A DNA stretch of 64,000 nucleotides from Blastococcus colisei (GCF_006717095.1 NZ_VFQE01000001.1:2170001-2234000); one strand, 5' to 3'. Shown: positions 26,380 to 36,185, counted from the stretch's first letter. The notes: generated by a model not told the origin, from the letters alone. Made by a program: numbers and translations.

Positions 26380-27294
26380 GTGACGCTGTTGCCCCCCGAC
26401 GCTCTCGCCGACCGTCTGAAGTCCGGCCTGCTCTCCTTCCCGGTGACCCACTTCGACGCCGATCTCCGCGTCGACGAGGCGCGCTACCGGGAGCACCTGG
26501 CCTGGCAGTCGAGCTTCGACGTCGCCGGCCTCTTCGCGGCCGGGGGGACGGGGGAGGGCTTCTCGCTCACCTCGGCGGAGATCGACCGCGTGCTGCGCAT
26601 CGCCGTGGACGAGGCAGGGGGCCGCGTGCCGGTCCTGGCCCCGGCGACCGGGAGCACCGCGCAGGCGGTCGCCCAGGCGCAGGCGGCCCAGGAGGCCGGC
26701 GCCTCGGGCCTGCTGCTCTTCCCGCCCTACCTGACCGAGGCCAGCCAGGCCGGGCTCGTCGAGCACATCGGTGCGGTGTGCCGGGCGACCGACCTCGGGG
26801 TCATCGTCTACAGCCGCGCCAACGCCGTGCTCACCGACAGCACCGTCGCCGAGGTGGCCGACCGCAACCCCACCCTGATCGGGCTCAAGGACGGCGTCGG
26901 CGACATCGAGCAGATGACGCGCACCTACGCCAAGGTCGGGGACCGCCTCATCTACGTCGGCGGCCTGCCCACGGCCGAGACCTTCGCGCTGCCGCTCCTC
27001 CAGCTGGGGGTGAGCACCTACTCCTCGGCGCTGTACAACTTCCTGCCCGAGTTCGCGCTGCGCTTCTACGCCGCGGTGCGCGCCCAGGACAGGGTCAAGG
27101 TCTACTCGATGCTCAACGACTTCGTGATCCCCTACATCGACATCCGCGACCGGACGAAGGGCTACGCGGTGTCGATCGTCAAGGCGGGGCTGACGGCGGT
27201 CGGCCGGGACGGTGGGCGGGTCCGCCCCCCGCTGACCGACCTCACGGAGGCCGAGCTCGCCGAGCTCACCGCCCTGGTGAACAAGGTCTCCTGA
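26380..27294 (+). CDS. kdgD: 5-dehydro-4-deoxyglucarate dehydratase
   Basis: A 304-residue DapA-superfamily barrel enzyme. It dehydrates and decarboxylates 5-dehydro-4-deoxyglucarate to 2,5-dioxovalerate (2-oxoglutarate semialdehyde). The Schiff-base Lys is Lys170 in [10 protein letters not shown], and the conserved [11 protein letters not shown] carboxylate-binding loop is present. GTG 26380 has a GAGGA site; an upstream GTG at 26317 would add 21 Pro/Arg-rich residues not seen in the family. It heads the aldarate operon. Confidence 0.93.
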   Translation: MTLLPPDALADRLKSGLLSFPVTHFDADLRVDEARYREHLAWQSSFDVAGLFAAGGTGEGFSLTSAEIDRVLRIAVDEAGGRVPVLAPATGSTAQAVAQAQAAQEAGASGLLLFPPYLTEASQAGLVEHIGAVCRATDLGVIVYSRANAVLTDSTVAEVADRNPTLIGLKDGVGDIEQMTRTYAKVGDRLIYVGGLPTAETFALPLLQLGVSTYSSALYNFLPEFALRFYAAVRAQDRVKVYSMLNDFVIPYIDIRDRTKGYAVSIVKAGLTAVGRDGGRVRPPLTDLTEAELAELTALVNKVS

Positions 27295-27340
27295 CGGCCA
27301 CCTCCTGACCAGCGACGCGACCACCCACCTGGAGGACCGC

Positions 27341-28672
27341 ATGACCGGCCGGACGCCGACCGTCGCCACCGTCGAGGTGGTCCCCGTCGCGGGGCACGAC
27401 AGCATGCTGCTGAACCTCAGCGGCGCGCACGGCCCCTTCTTCACCCGCAACATCGCGATCGTCACCGACTCCGACGGCCGCACCGGCCTCGGCGAGGTAC
27501 CCGGCGGCGAGGCGATCCGCCGCACCATCGAGGACGCCGGCGCGCTCCTCGTGGGGCAGTCGATCGCGGCCTACGGGCGCGTGCTGCGCGACGTCTCCGC
27601 CACGTTCGCCGACCGGGACGCCGGCGGCCGGGGCCTGCAGACCTTCGACCTGCGGACGACGATCCACGCGGTGACCGCGCTGGAGTCGGCGCTGCTCGAC
27701 CTGCTCGGCCAGCACCTCGGCGTCCCCGTGGCCGAGCTGCTCGGCGAGGGCCAGCAGCGTGACACCGTCCCGATGCTCGGCTACCTCTTCTACGTCGGGG
27801 ACCGGACGGCGACCGATCTGCCCTACCTGGCCGAGGCCGACCCCGCCGACGACTGGGAGCGGCTGCGCCGCGAGCAGGCGATGACCCCCGAGGCCGTCGT
27901 CGCCCTGGCCGAGGCGGCCCAGGCGCGCTACGGCTTCTCCGACTTCAAGCTCAAGGGCGGCGTGCTGCCCGGGGAGCAGGAGGTCGCGGCGGTGCGTGCC
28001 CTGGCCGAGCGGTTCCCCGACGCCCGCATCACGCTGGACCCCAACGGGGGCTGGCTGCTCGCCGAGGCGATCGAGCTCTGCCGCGACCTCGGCGACGTCC
28101 TCGCCTACGCGGAGGACCCGGTCGGACCCGAGGCCGGCTTCTCCGGGCGCGAGACCATGGCGGAGTTCCGCCGGGCGACCGGGTTGCCGACCGCGACCAA
28201 CATGATCGCCACCGACTGGCGGCAGATGGCGCACGCCGTCCGGTCGAACGCCGTCGACATCCCGCTCGCCGACCCGCACTTCTGGACGATGCGCGGCTCC
28301 GTCCGGGTGGCCCAGCTGTGCGCCGACTTCGGCCTGACCTGGGGCTCGCACTCGAACAACCACTTCGACATCTCCCTGGCGATGTTCACCCAGGTCGGCG
28401 CCGCCGCGCCGGGCGACATCACGGCTCTGGACACGCACTGGATCTGGCAGGACGGGCAGCCGCTCACGCGCTCCCCGCTGCAGATCGAGGACGGCGCGAT
28501 CGCCGTGCCGGCCGCACCGGGACTGGGGGTCGAGCTGGACCGGGACGCGGTCGACGCCGCGCACGCGCTGTACCTGGAGCACGGGCTCGGTGCCCGGGAC
28601 GACGCCGTGGCGATGCAGTACCTGCTGCCCGGCTGGCAGTTCGACCCGAAACGCCCCTGCCTCGTCCGCTGA
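27341..28672 (+). CDS. gudD: glucarate dehydratase
   Basis: A 443-residue enolase-superfamily enzyme. Visible family blocks are [24 protein letters not shown]'s core, [22 protein letters not shown]'s core, the catalytic KLKGG ([10 protein letters not shown]), the metal-binding [21 protein letters not shown] and the catalytic His in [15 protein letters not shown]. Length matches GudD. It converts D-glucarate (and often L-idarate) to 5-dehydro-4-deoxyglucarate, the substrate of KdgD encoded just before. Confidence 0.95.
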   Translation: MTGRTPTVATVEVVPVAGHDSMLLNLSGAHGPFFTRNIAIVTDSDGRTGLGEVPGGEAIRRTIEDAGALLVGQSIAAYGRVLRDVSATFADRDAGGRGLQTFDLRTTIHAVTALESALLDLLGQHLGVPVAELLGEGQQRDTVPMLGYLFYVGDRTATDLPYLAEADPADDWERLRREQAMTPEAVVALAEAAQARYGFSDFKLKGGVLPGEQEVAAVRALAERFPDARITLDPNGGWLLAEAIELCRDLGDVLAYAEDPVGPEAGFSGRETMAEFRRATGLPTATNMIATDWRQMAHAVRSNAVDIPLADPHFWTMRGSVRVAQLCADFGLTWGSHSNNHFDISLAMFTQVGAAAPGDITALDTHWIWQDGQPLTRSPLQIEDGAIAVPAAPGLGVELDRDAVDAAHALYLEHGLGARDDAVAMQYLLPGWQFDPKRPCLVR

Positions 28673-28701
28673 CCTGTCCTGCTGCAACCCTGGAGACCGT
28701 T

Positions 28702-29868
28702 GTGACCGCCACCCAGATCCTCCGCACGGACAGCCCCGCCGTTCTCGACCGCATCGCGTCGGTGACGCTGTCCTCGGTCGTGCTGCCGCTGTCGAACCCG
28801 ATCAGCGACGCCAAGGTCCTGACCGGGCGGCAGCGGGCCATGACGGAGGTGGTCTTCCTCTTCGCCGAGATCCGCACCGAGGGCGGACACGAGGGCGTCG
28901 GCTTCGGCTACTCCAAGCGCGCCGGCGGGCCGGCCCAGTTCGCCCACGCCCGGGAGATCGCCGCCGACCTGATCGGCGAGGACCCCAGCGACATCGGCCG
29001 GCTCTGGACCAAGCTGGTCTGGGCCGGGGCGTCGGTCGGCCGCAGCGGTGCCTCGACCCAGGCCATCGCGGCCATGGACATCGCCCTGTGGGACCTCAAG
29101 GCCAAGCGGGCCGGCCTGCCGCTGGCCAAGCTGCTGGGGGCGCACCGCGACTCGGTGCCCTGCTACAACACCTCCGGCGGCTTCCTGCACGAGTCGATCG
29201 AGCAGGTGCTCGACAACGCCACGCGGACCATCGCCGAGGGCATCGGCGGCATCAAGATCAAGGTGGGCCAGCCCGACTGGGCCGAGGACCTGCGCCGGGT
29301 GCGGGCGGTGCGCGAGCACATCGGCGACCGGATGCCGCTCATGGTCGATGCCAACCAGCAGTGGGACCGGCCCACCGCCATGCGGGTGAGCCGGGCGCTG
29401 GAGGAGTTCGACCTGGTGTGGATCGAGGAGCCGCTGGACGCCTACGACGCCGAGGGGCACGCCCAGCTCGCCCGGTCGCTGGACACCGCGATCGCGACGG
29501 GGGAGATGCTCACCAGCGTGCCCGAGCACTACGAGCTCATCCGGCACGGCTCGGTGGACATCATCCAGCCCGACGCCCCGCGGATCGGTGGCATCACCCA
29601 GTTCCTGAAGCTCGCCGCACTCGCCGAGCACAGCAACCTGCAGATGGCGCCGCACTTCGCGATGGAGATCCACCTGCACCTCGCCGCGGCGTACCCGCAC
29701 GGCACGTGGGTGGAGCACTTCGACTGGCTCTACCCCCTGTTCGACGAGCGGCTCGAGATCCGCGACGGCCGGATGCACCTGTCCGACCGGCTCGGCCTCG
29801 GGTTCACGCTGACCGAGCAGGCCCGCGCGTGGACGGTCGACACCGTCACCGTCGACGCACCGCGCTGA
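28702..29868 (+). CDS. galactarate / L-talarate dehydratase (enolase superfamily)
   Basis: A 388-residue mandelate-racemase-type enzyme. Catalytic features: a KxK motif GIKIKVGQ (Lys185, Lys187), metal ligands starting with DANQQW (Asp216), WIEEPLDA, and a C-terminal His in MAPHFAMEIHLHLA. This set fits the TalrD/GalrD group, giving 5-dehydro-4-deoxyglucarate from galactarate or talarate. The GTG start 28702 is 29 nt after gudD. It gives the pathway a second entry point for the galacto-configured acid. Confidence 0.85.
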   Translation: MTATQILRTDSPAVLDRIASVTLSSVVLPLSNPISDAKVLTGRQRAMTEVVFLFAEIRTEGGHEGVGFGYSKRAGGPAQFAHAREIAADLIGEDPSDIGRLWTKLVWAGASVGRSGASTQAIAAMDIALWDLKAKRAGLPLAKLLGAHRDSVPCYNTSGGFLHESIEQVLDNATRTIAEGIGGIKIKVGQPDWAEDLRRVRAVREHIGDRMPLMVDANQQWDRPTAMRVSRALEEFDLVWIEEPLDAYDAEGHAQLARSLDTAIATGEMLTSVPEHYELIRHGSVDIIQPDAPRIGGITQFLKLAALAEHSNLQMAPHFAMEIHLHLAAAYPHGTWVEHFDWLYPLFDERLEIRDGRMHLSDRLGLGFTLTEQARAWTVDTVTVDAPR

Positions 29869-29912
29869 TCGCCCCGCTGCCGACGACCTGGAAGACCTGG
29901 AGGAACACCCGC

Positions 29913-31445
29913 ATGGCCCCATCCACCGACCACGGAATCCTCAGCATCGATCCGCGCACGGGAGAGACGGTCGAGGTCGTCGCGCAGGAGACCACCTCAG
30001 CGGAGGTGGACCGCCTGTGCGCGGCCGCCCTCGCCGCGGCGCCGGCGCTCGACGCCCTGGGACGCACCGGCCGGGCCGCCCTGCTGGGCGCGCTCGCCGA
30101 CGCGCTGGAGGCCCGCCGGGACGACGTGGTCGCGATCGCCGACCGGGAGACCGGTCTCGGCACGACGCGGCTGAACGGTGAGCTGACCCGCACCTGCTAC
30201 CAGCTGCGGCTGTTCGGCGAGGTGCTGCACGAAGGCAGCTACCTCGAGGCGGCCATCGACCCCGCCGGGAACACCCCGATGGGGCCGCGCCCCGACCTGC
30301 GCCGCATGCTCGTCCCGATCGGCCCGGTCGCGGTGTTCGGGGCGAGCAACTTCCCCCTGGCCTTCTCCGTGCCCGGCGGCGACACCGCCTCGGCGCTGGC
30401 CGCCGGCTCCCCGGTGATCGTCAAGGCGCACGGGTCGCACCCGGCGACCTCGCAGCTCTGCTTCGAGATCCTGGCCGAGGCCGCACGGGCCGCCGGCGCT
30501 CCGGAGGGGACGCTGGGCATCGTGCACGGCCTGCAGGCCGGCGCCGACCTCGTCGCGCACCCGGCCGTCCGCGCCGTCGGCTTCACCGGGTCGGTGAACG
30601 GCGGCAAGGCGCTGCTGGAGATCATCGAGCGACGGCCCGACCCGGTGCCGTTCTACGGCGAGCTGAGCAGCCTCAACCCGGTCGTCGTCACGCCGCAGGC
30701 GGCCGCCGAGCGCGGTGCGCAGCTGGGCCGGGAGCTGGTCGGGTCCTTCACGCTGGGGGCGGGGCAGTTCTGCACCAAGCCCGGGCTGGCGTTCGTCCCG
30801 AGCGGGACCGACGGCGACGCCGTCCTCGCGGCGATGGCCGACGCCGTCCGGGAGACCGCCGCGCCGACGCTGCTCAACGAGGGCATCGCCGGCTCCTACG
30901 CACGCATCTCCTCCTCCCTCGCCGACCTGCCCGGCGTCTCGACGGTCGCGCACGGGGGCGAGCCGCAGGGACCGGGGTTCCAGGCGACGCCGTTGCTGCT
31001 CACCACCGACGCCGCCGACCTGCCGCACGAGGTCACCGAGGAGTGCTTCGGCCCGGTGGCCGTCGTCGCCCGGTACGACGGGGACAAGGCGCTGTTCGCC
31101 GCGCTCGAGTCCATGCCGTCGTCCCTCACCGCGACGGTCCTGCGCGGCGACGGCGAGACCGAGCTGCCGCTGGCGGTCTCCCGGGAACTGCGCACCCGCG
31201 CCGGCCGGCTGGTCTACGACGCCTACCCGACCGGTGTCGCGGTCTCGTGGGCCCAGCACCACGGCGGACCGTGGCCCTCGACCAACTCCCAGCACACGTC
31301 GGTCGGGACCACCGCCATCCGCCGGTTCCTGCGTCCGGTGACCTGGCAGGGCGCGCCGCAGGAGGTGCTGCCCGAGGAGCTGACCGACGGCTACCAGGGC
31401 ATCCCGCGGCGGATCGACGGGAAGCTGCAGCTGCCCCGTGACTGA
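29913..31445 (+). CDS. 2,5-dioxovalerate (2-oxoglutarate semialdehyde) dehydrogenase
   Basis: A 510-residue aldehyde dehydrogenase of the KGSADH type. Features: the VPIGPVAVFGASNFPLAFS N-terminal block's core, VKAHGSHPATS, FTGSVNGGKAL for NADP binding, PFYGELSSLNPVVV with the catalytic Glu, and nucleophile Cys287 in GAGQFCTKPG. It oxidises the KdgD product to 2-oxoglutarate, completing conversion of hexarates to a TCA intermediate. ATG 29913 follows GGAGG. The end overlaps the next gene by 8 bp. Confidence 0.93.
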   Translation: MAPSTDHGILSIDPRTGETVEVVAQETTSAEVDRLCAAALAAAPALDALGRTGRAALLGALADALEARRDDVVAIADRETGLGTTRLNGELTRTCYQLRLFGEVLHEGSYLEAAIDPAGNTPMGPRPDLRRMLVPIGPVAVFGASNFPLAFSVPGGDTASALAAGSPVIVKAHGSHPATSQLCFEILAEAARAAGAPEGTLGIVHGLQAGADLVAHPAVRAVGFTGSVNGGKALLEIIERRPDPVPFYGELSSLNPVVVTPQAAAERGAQLGRELVGSFTLGAGQFCTKPGLAFVPSGTDGDAVLAAMADAVRETAAPTLLNEGIAGSYARISSSLADLPGVSTVAHGGEPQGPGFQATPLLLTTDAADLPHEVTEECFGPVAVVARYDGDKALFAALESMPSSLTATVLRGDGETELPLAVSRELRTRAGRLVYDAYPTGVAVSWAQHHGGPWPSTNSQHTSVGTTAIRRFLRPVTWQGAPQEVLPEELTDGYQGIPRRIDGKLQLPRD

Positions 31446-32301
31446 ACGGGTCGCGCTGGTCGGCTCCGAACGGGGGCTGCGGGTCGATCCCGACCTGCCG
31501 CTGGCGGTGGCCGCGCTCGGGGACGCCGGATACGAGGTCGACCTCGTCCGGTGGGACGACGCCGACGTCGACTGGTCCGGTTTCGACCTCGCCGTCGTCC
31601 GGTCGTGCTGGGACTACGCCTGGCGACGGGCGGAGTTCCTGTCCTGGGCGGAGTCGGTCCCGCGGCTGCGCAACGGCGGAGCGCTGCTGCGCTGGAACAC
31701 CGACAAGACCTACCTGCGCGACCTGGAGCGGGCCGGGCTCCCGGTCGTGCCGACGGTGTGGAACCCGGTGCATCCCGACGACCTGCCCGCTGCGGGGGAG
31801 TGGGTGGTGAAACCGTCGGTGTCCGCCGGCTCCCGGGACACCGCACGGTGGAGCGATGCGTCGGCGGCGCTGGACCACGCGGCGCAGCTGACCGCGGCCG
31901 GGCGGACGGCGATGCTCCAGCCGTACGTCACCAGCGTGGACGACGAGGGTGAGACCGCGATGCTCTACCTCGGCGGCCACTTCTCCCACGCCGTCCGCAA
32001 GGGGGCGCTGCTCGTACCGGGGGAGGGCGTCCGGCACGACCGGGAGAGCCGAGGCGACCTGAGCCGCGTGCAGTCGACGGCGGCGCAGCGGGACGTCGCC
32101 GACGCCGTGTTCGCCGCCATCGGTGATCTCGTCGGCGGAGCGCCGGTGCCGCTGTACGCGCGGATCGACCTGGTGCACGACCAGGCCGGTCACCCCGTGG
32201 TCCTGGAGCTCGAGCTGACCGAGCCGAGCCTGTTCCTGCCGCAGGCGCCCGAGGCCGCCGCGGCGCTGGCCCGTGCGGTGGAGGCGGAACTCCAGCAGTG
32301 A
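31438..32301 (+). CDS. ATP-grasp domain protein (DcsG-like)
   Basis: A 287-residue ATP-grasp protein resembling the RimK / cycloserine-synthesis DcsG group: VRWDDADVDWSGFDLAVVRSCWDYAWRR's core at the N-terminus, RWNTDKTYLRDL, EWVVKPSVSAGSRDTAR's core for ATP, and ELELTEPSLFL for the Mg2+ site. ATP-grasp enzymes join a carboxylate to an amine, thiol or hydroxylamine-type nucleophile. Its start overlaps the dehydrogenase gene and its stop overlaps the AEC gene, so it is firmly in the aldarate operon, but no ligation step is known in that pathway. Substrate unknown. Confidence 0.8.
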   Translation: MTERVALVGSERGLRVDPDLPLAVAALGDAGYEVDLVRWDDADVDWSGFDLAVVRSCWDYAWRRAEFLSWAESVPRLRNGGALLRWNTDKTYLRDLERAGLPVVPTVWNPVHPDDLPAAGEWVVKPSVSAGSRDTARWSDASAALDHAAQLTAAGRTAMLQPYVTSVDDEGETAMLYLGGHFSHAVRKGALLVPGEGVRHDRESRGDLSRVQSTAAQRDVADAVFAAIGDLVGGAPVPLYARIDLVHDQAGHPVVLELELTEPSLFLPQAPEAAAALARAVEAELQQ

Positions 32302-33227
32302 GCGGAGTGCTGGGCGGCTTCGCCGCCCTGGCCGCGGTGATCGCCGTCGGCTGGGCGGTGGGCCGGACCGGCATCCTCGGCCGGGACGCGCCGGGCATCC
32401 TGTCCCGGCTGTCGTTCTTCGTGGCCACCCCGGCGCTGCTCTTCCTCACCCTGGGCCGGGCCGACACCGCCACGGTCGCGTCGCTGGCGCTGATCGCCAC
32501 GGCGGGCAGCGCGGTCGGAACCGCGCTGCTGTACGTGGGCCTGGCCTGGTGGCGGTGGCGGCTGCCGGCCGCGCAGCTCACCACGGGCGCGCTGTCGTCG
32601 TCCTACGTCAACGCCGGCAACCTCGGTATCCCGGTGGCGGTGTACATCGTGGGGAACGCCTCCTACGTGGCTCCCGTCCTCCTCTTCCAGGTGCTCGTCA
32701 TGGCGCCCGTCGGGCTCGGGGTGCTCGCTGCCTCCCGGGCAGGCGTGGCGGCGACGCCGACCTGGCGGCAGCTGCTGGTGCAGCCGCTGCGGACGCCGGT
32801 GGTCATCGGGTGCGCGCTCGGCCTGCTCCTGGCGGCCAGCGGGCTGGACCTCCCGGCGATGCTCCTGGAGCCGGTCGAGCTGATCGCGGCGCTGGCCGTG
32901 CCCGCCGCGCTGCTGGCCTACGGGATGAGCCTGCACGGCGCACCCCGCCCGGCGGCCGGCGCGCTGGCCGGACAGGTCTGGCTGGCCGTGGTCCTCAAGA
33001 ACCTGGCGATGCCGGCCCTCGCCTACGCCCTCGGCCGGTGGGTCGCCGACCTCGACGGTCTCGCGCTGCTCGCGGTCACGGTCACCTCGGCGCTGCCCAC
33101 CGCCCAGAACGTGTTCGTCTACGCCTCGGCCTACGGCCGGGGCGCCCTGCTGGCCCGCGACGTGATCCTGCTCAGCACCGTGCTGTCGGTTCCCGTCCTC
33201 GTCGGCATCGCTGTGCTGCTGGCATGA
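32298..33227 (+). CDS. AEC family permease (auxin efflux carrier type)
   Basis: A 309-residue membrane protein with about ten helices in two repeats. Family marks include SSSYVNAGNLGIPVAVYIVG's core and LKNLAMPALAYALGRW in the second half, ending in TSALPTAQNVFVYASAYG's core. Bacterial AEC proteins often move dicarboxylates such as malate. GTG overlaps the ATP-grasp stop (GTGA), and the stop overlaps ATG 33224 of mqo, so the genes are coupled. Malate or aldarate transport is plausible from context. Confidence 0.87.
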   Translation: MSGVLGGFAALAAVIAVGWAVGRTGILGRDAPGILSRLSFFVATPALLFLTLGRADTATVASLALIATAGSAVGTALLYVGLAWWRWRLPAAQLTTGALSSSYVNAGNLGIPVAVYIVGNASYVAPVLLFQVLVMAPVGLGVLAASRAGVAATPTWRQLLVQPLRTPVVIGCALGLLLAASGLDLPAMLLEPVELIAALAVPAALLAYGMSLHGAPRPAAGALAGQVWLAVVLKNLAMPALAYALGRWVADLDGLALLAVTVTSALPTAQNVFVYASAYGRGALLARDVILLSTVLSVPVLVGIAVLLA

Positions 33228-33238
33228 AGGGAGCCACC

Positions 33239-34741
33239 GTGGAGATCGAGGAGTTCGACGCCGTCCTCGTCGGAGGCGGCGTGATGAGCGCGACGCTCGC
33301 GACGCTGCTCGGCGAGCTCGAGCCGGGCTGGCGGATCGCCGTCGTCGAGCGACTGGACGAGGCGGGGCTGGAGAGCTCGGGCGCGTGGAACAACGCGGGC
33401 ACCGGCCATGCCGGGCTCTGCGAGTTCAACTACACGCCCCGCCGGGCCGACGGATCGGTCGACGTCTCGCGGGCGGTGGAGATCGGCGCGCAGTTCGCCG
33501 CCTCGCAGGTCTTCTGGGCGCACCTGGTCTCGACCGGCCGGATCGGGCCGCCGCAGGACTTCATCCGTCCGGTCCCGCACCTCGGCTTCGGCCGCGGGCC
33601 GGACGGCGTGGCGCACCTGCGGGCCCGGTGGGAGGCGTTGCGCGGGCATCCGCTCTTCGCCGACACCGAGTTCAGCGACGACCGTGCGGTGCTCGCGACC
33701 TGGCTGCCGCTGATGTTCGGTGACCGGCCCGACGACGGCCCCGTCGCCGTCACCCGTTCACGCCAGGGAACCGACGTCGACTTCGGCGTGCTCACCCGGC
33801 AGCTGCTCGCCGCGGTGCGCTCCCGCGGTGGCGACGTCCGGCTGGGGCACGAGGTGACCGCCCTCGACCGGGTCGACGGCGCCTGGTCCGTCGGCGTCCG
33901 GGAGCAAGCGACCGGGGTGGAGCACCGGCTGCGGACGCCCTACGTCTTCGTCGGCGCGGGCGGCGGGACGCTGCCGCTGCTGCAGAAGGCCCGGGTCCCG
34001 GAGGTGCGCCGGTACGGCGCCTTCCCGATCAGCGGCCGGTTCCTCCGCACGGCGAACCCCGACCTGGTGGCCGCGCACCGCGGCAAGGTCTACGGGCACG
34101 CCGCGCCGGGGGCGCCGAGCATCTCGGTCCCGCACCTGGACCACCGCACGGTCGACGGCCGGGAGTACCTCCTGTTCGGCCCGTTCGCGGCGTTCTCCCC
34201 GCGGTTCCTCCGCACCGGACGGCGCACCGACCTGCTCCGGGCGGTGCGGCCGGGCAACCTGCCGGTCCTCGCGGCGTCCGCCCGGGACAACCGCTCCCTC
34301 ATGGCCTACCTGGTCCGGCAGATCGCCCAGACTCCCCGCGGCCGGCTCGACGCGCTGCGGACGTTCGTCCCGCACCTGCAGGCGGACGACTGGGAGCTGG
34401 TTCCCGCCGGGCAGCGGGTGCAGGTGCTGAAGATGTCGGGCGGTCGGGGCGCGATGGTCGGCTTCGGCACGGAGGTGGTCACCTCGGCCGGCGGATCGCT
34501 CGCCGCCCTGCTCGGGGCATCGCCCGGCGCGTCCACGGCGGCCGCGACGATGGTCGACGTGCTCGCGGCCGGCTTTCCCGACCGGATGGCCCAGTGGGCG
34601 CCGAGGCTGGAGGAGATCGCGCCGTCGGCGGCCCGAGCTGAGCGCCCGGACCCGGCCGAGCTCCTGGCCCGTGCGCGTGCGGCCCGCCGGGTCCTGGGGC
34701 TCGACGGGGCGACCGGCGACCGACGGGAGGATCCCGCATGA
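33239..34741 (+). CDS. mqo: malate:quinone oxidoreductase
   Basis: A 500-residue FAD-dependent peripheral membrane enzyme oxidising malate to oxaloacetate with quinone reduction. The FAD motif is VLVGGGVMSATLA, followed by SSGAWNNAGTGHAGLCEFNY's core, SRQGTDVDFG, FVGAGGGTLPLLQ, FPISGRFLR, LFGPFAAFSPRFL and KMSGGRGAMVGFGTEVV's core. GTG 33239 has AAGGGAG 6 nt upstream and is preferred; ATG 33224, which overlaps the AEC stop (ATGA), would add five residues. Its place at the end of the aldarate operon suits disposal of 2-oxoglutarate through the TCA cycle. Confidence 0.92.
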   Translation: MEIEEFDAVLVGGGVMSATLATLLGELEPGWRIAVVERLDEAGLESSGAWNNAGTGHAGLCEFNYTPRRADGSVDVSRAVEIGAQFAASQVFWAHLVSTGRIGPPQDFIRPVPHLGFGRGPDGVAHLRARWEALRGHPLFADTEFSDDRAVLATWLPLMFGDRPDDGPVAVTRSRQGTDVDFGVLTRQLLAAVRSRGGDVRLGHEVTALDRVDGAWSVGVREQATGVEHRLRTPYVFVGAGGGTLPLLQKARVPEVRRYGAFPISGRFLRTANPDLVAAHRGKVYGHAAPGAPSISVPHLDHRTVDGREYLLFGPFAAFSPRFLRTGRRTDLLRAVRPGNLPVLAASARDNRSLMAYLVRQIAQTPRGRLDALRTFVPHLQADDWELVPAGQRVQVLKMSGGRGAMVGFGTEVVTSAGGSLAALLGASPGASTAAATMVDVLAAGFPDRMAQWAPRLEEIAPSAARAERPDPAELLARARAARRVLGLDGATGDRREDPA

Positions 34742-36159
34742 CGCCCCCCGGACTCACCGGTCGCCTCCGCGAGGCGGTGGGGGACGCCGGCCTCGTCACC
34801 GATCCGGGCCAGCTGGGCGGCTACCTGAGCGACTGGCGCAACGCCTGGTCCGGCGCCGCCGCGGCCGTCGTCCGACCCGGCAGCACCGACGAGGTCGCCG
34901 CGGTCGTGCGTGCCTGCGGCGAGGAGGGGATCGCGGTCGTCCCCCAGGGTGGGAACACGGGCCTGTGCGGTGGGGCGGTGCCGGACGCGTCCGGCCGGCA
35001 GGTGGTCCTCTCGCTGGACCGCATGCGGCGGGTGCGGGCCGTCGACCCGGTGAACCAGACGATCACGGTGGAGGCCGGCGTCGTCCTGCAGGCGGTGCAG
35101 GAGGCGGCCGCGGCCGAGGGCTGCCTGTTCCCGCTCTCCCTGGGATCCGAGGGCAGCTGCACCATCGGCGGCAACCTGTCGACCAATGCCGGCGGCACCG
35201 GGGTGCTCCGCTACGGCACCATGCGCGACCTCACGCTCGGGCTCGAGGTGGTCCTGCCCGACGGCCGGATCTGGAACGGCCTGCGCGGGCTGCGGAAGGA
35301 CAACACCGGCTACGACCTCAAGCACCTGTTCATCGGGGCCGAGGGCACGCTGGGGGTGGTCACCGCCGCGGTGCTGAAGCTGTTCCCCGCCGTCCGGAGC
35401 CGGGCGACGGCGTGGGTGGCCCTGGGCTCCGCCCAGGCCGCGGTCGACCTCTTCGGCATCGTGCGGGCGCTCTGCGGCGACCGGCTGACCGGGTTCGAGA
35501 TCATGTCGCGGCAGAGCGTCGACTTCGTGCTCCGGCACGGCTCCGGCGCGCGCGACCTCTTCGGCGCCGTCCACCCCTGGTACGTGCTCGTGGAGCTGAG
35601 CGACACCCTGCCCGACGCCGGACTCGACGGACTGCTCGAGGCCGCGCTGGCCCAGGCGTTCGAGCGGGACGTGGCCGCGGACGCGGTCGTGGCGGCCGGC
35701 TCGGCGCAGGTCGCCGCGCTGTGGGGGCTGCGGGAGGGGATCTCGGAGGCACAGAACTTCGAGGGACCGAGCCTGAAGCACGACGTGACGGTGCCGGTCA
35801 GCAGCATCCCGGGCTTCGTCGAGCGCACCGACCGGGCACTCCGGGCGGCCGTGCCGGGAATCCGGATCGTCACCTACGGGCACATCGGCGACGGCAACCT
35901 GCACTACAACCTGAGCAGGCCGGTGGACTCCGACGACGACGCCTTCCGCGGGCGGGCCGACGAGCTGAGCCGCATCGTCTACGACTCGACCAGCAGCTTC
36001 GACGGGAGCATCAGCGCCGAGCACGGGCTGGGGCAGGCCAAGCGCGACGTCATCGCCGACTACAAGGACGGCTACGAGCTCGAGCTGATGCGGAGCATCA
36101 AGGAGCTCTTCGACCCGCGAAACCTGATGAACCCGGGCAAGGTGCTTCCCGCGCGGTAG
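34738..36159 (+). CDS. FAD-linked 2-hydroxyacid dehydrogenase (D-2-hydroxyglutarate / D-lactate dehydrogenase-like)
   Basis: A 473-residue flavoprotein of the PCMH/VAO family. The FAD domain shows VVPQGGNTGLCGGAVP, LGSEGSCTIGGNLSTNAGG's core and RKDNTGYDLKHLFIGAEGTLG's core. The C-terminal cap has VTYGHIGDGNLHYN and SAEHGLGQAKR. These fit the D-2-hydroxyglutarate dehydrogenase / GlcD subgroup. ATGA overlap with mqo. Oxidation of D-2-hydroxyglutarate to 2-oxoglutarate would suit the operon, but lactate or glycolate are equally possible. The stop codon lies in a 22-bp tandem duplication. Confidence 0.85.
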   Translation: MTPPGLTGRLREAVGDAGLVTDPGQLGGYLSDWRNAWSGAAAAVVRPGSTDEVAAVVRACGEEGIAVVPQGGNTGLCGGAVPDASGRQVVLSLDRMRRVRAVDPVNQTITVEAGVVLQAVQEAAAAEGCLFPLSLGSEGSCTIGGNLSTNAGGTGVLRYGTMRDLTLGLEVVLPDGRIWNGLRGLRKDNTGYDLKHLFIGAEGTLGVVTAAVLKLFPAVRSRATAWVALGSAQAAVDLFGIVRALCGDRLTGFEIMSRQSVDFVLRHGSGARDLFGAVHPWYVLVELSDTLPDAGLDGLLEAALAQAFERDVAADAVVAAGSAQVAALWGLREGISEAQNFEGPSLKHDVTVPVSSIPGFVERTDRALRAAVPGIRIVTYGHIGDGNLHYNLSRPVDSDDDAFRGRADELSRIVYDSTSSFDGSISAEHGLGQAKRDVIADYKDGYELELMRSIKELFDPRNLMNPGKVLPAR

Positions 36160-36185
36160 CGCCGTGCTTCCCGCGCGGTAGCGCC
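36142..36185. repeat. 22-bp perfect tandem duplication spanning a stop codon
   Basis: GTGCTTCCCGCGCGGTAGC(GCC) occurs twice in a row, at 36142-36163 and 36164-36185. Each copy contains the last codons and TAG stop of the FAD dehydrogenase, so the second copy is a silent echo of the gene end. It looks like a recent slippage or unequal exchange event. Confidence 0.9.
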
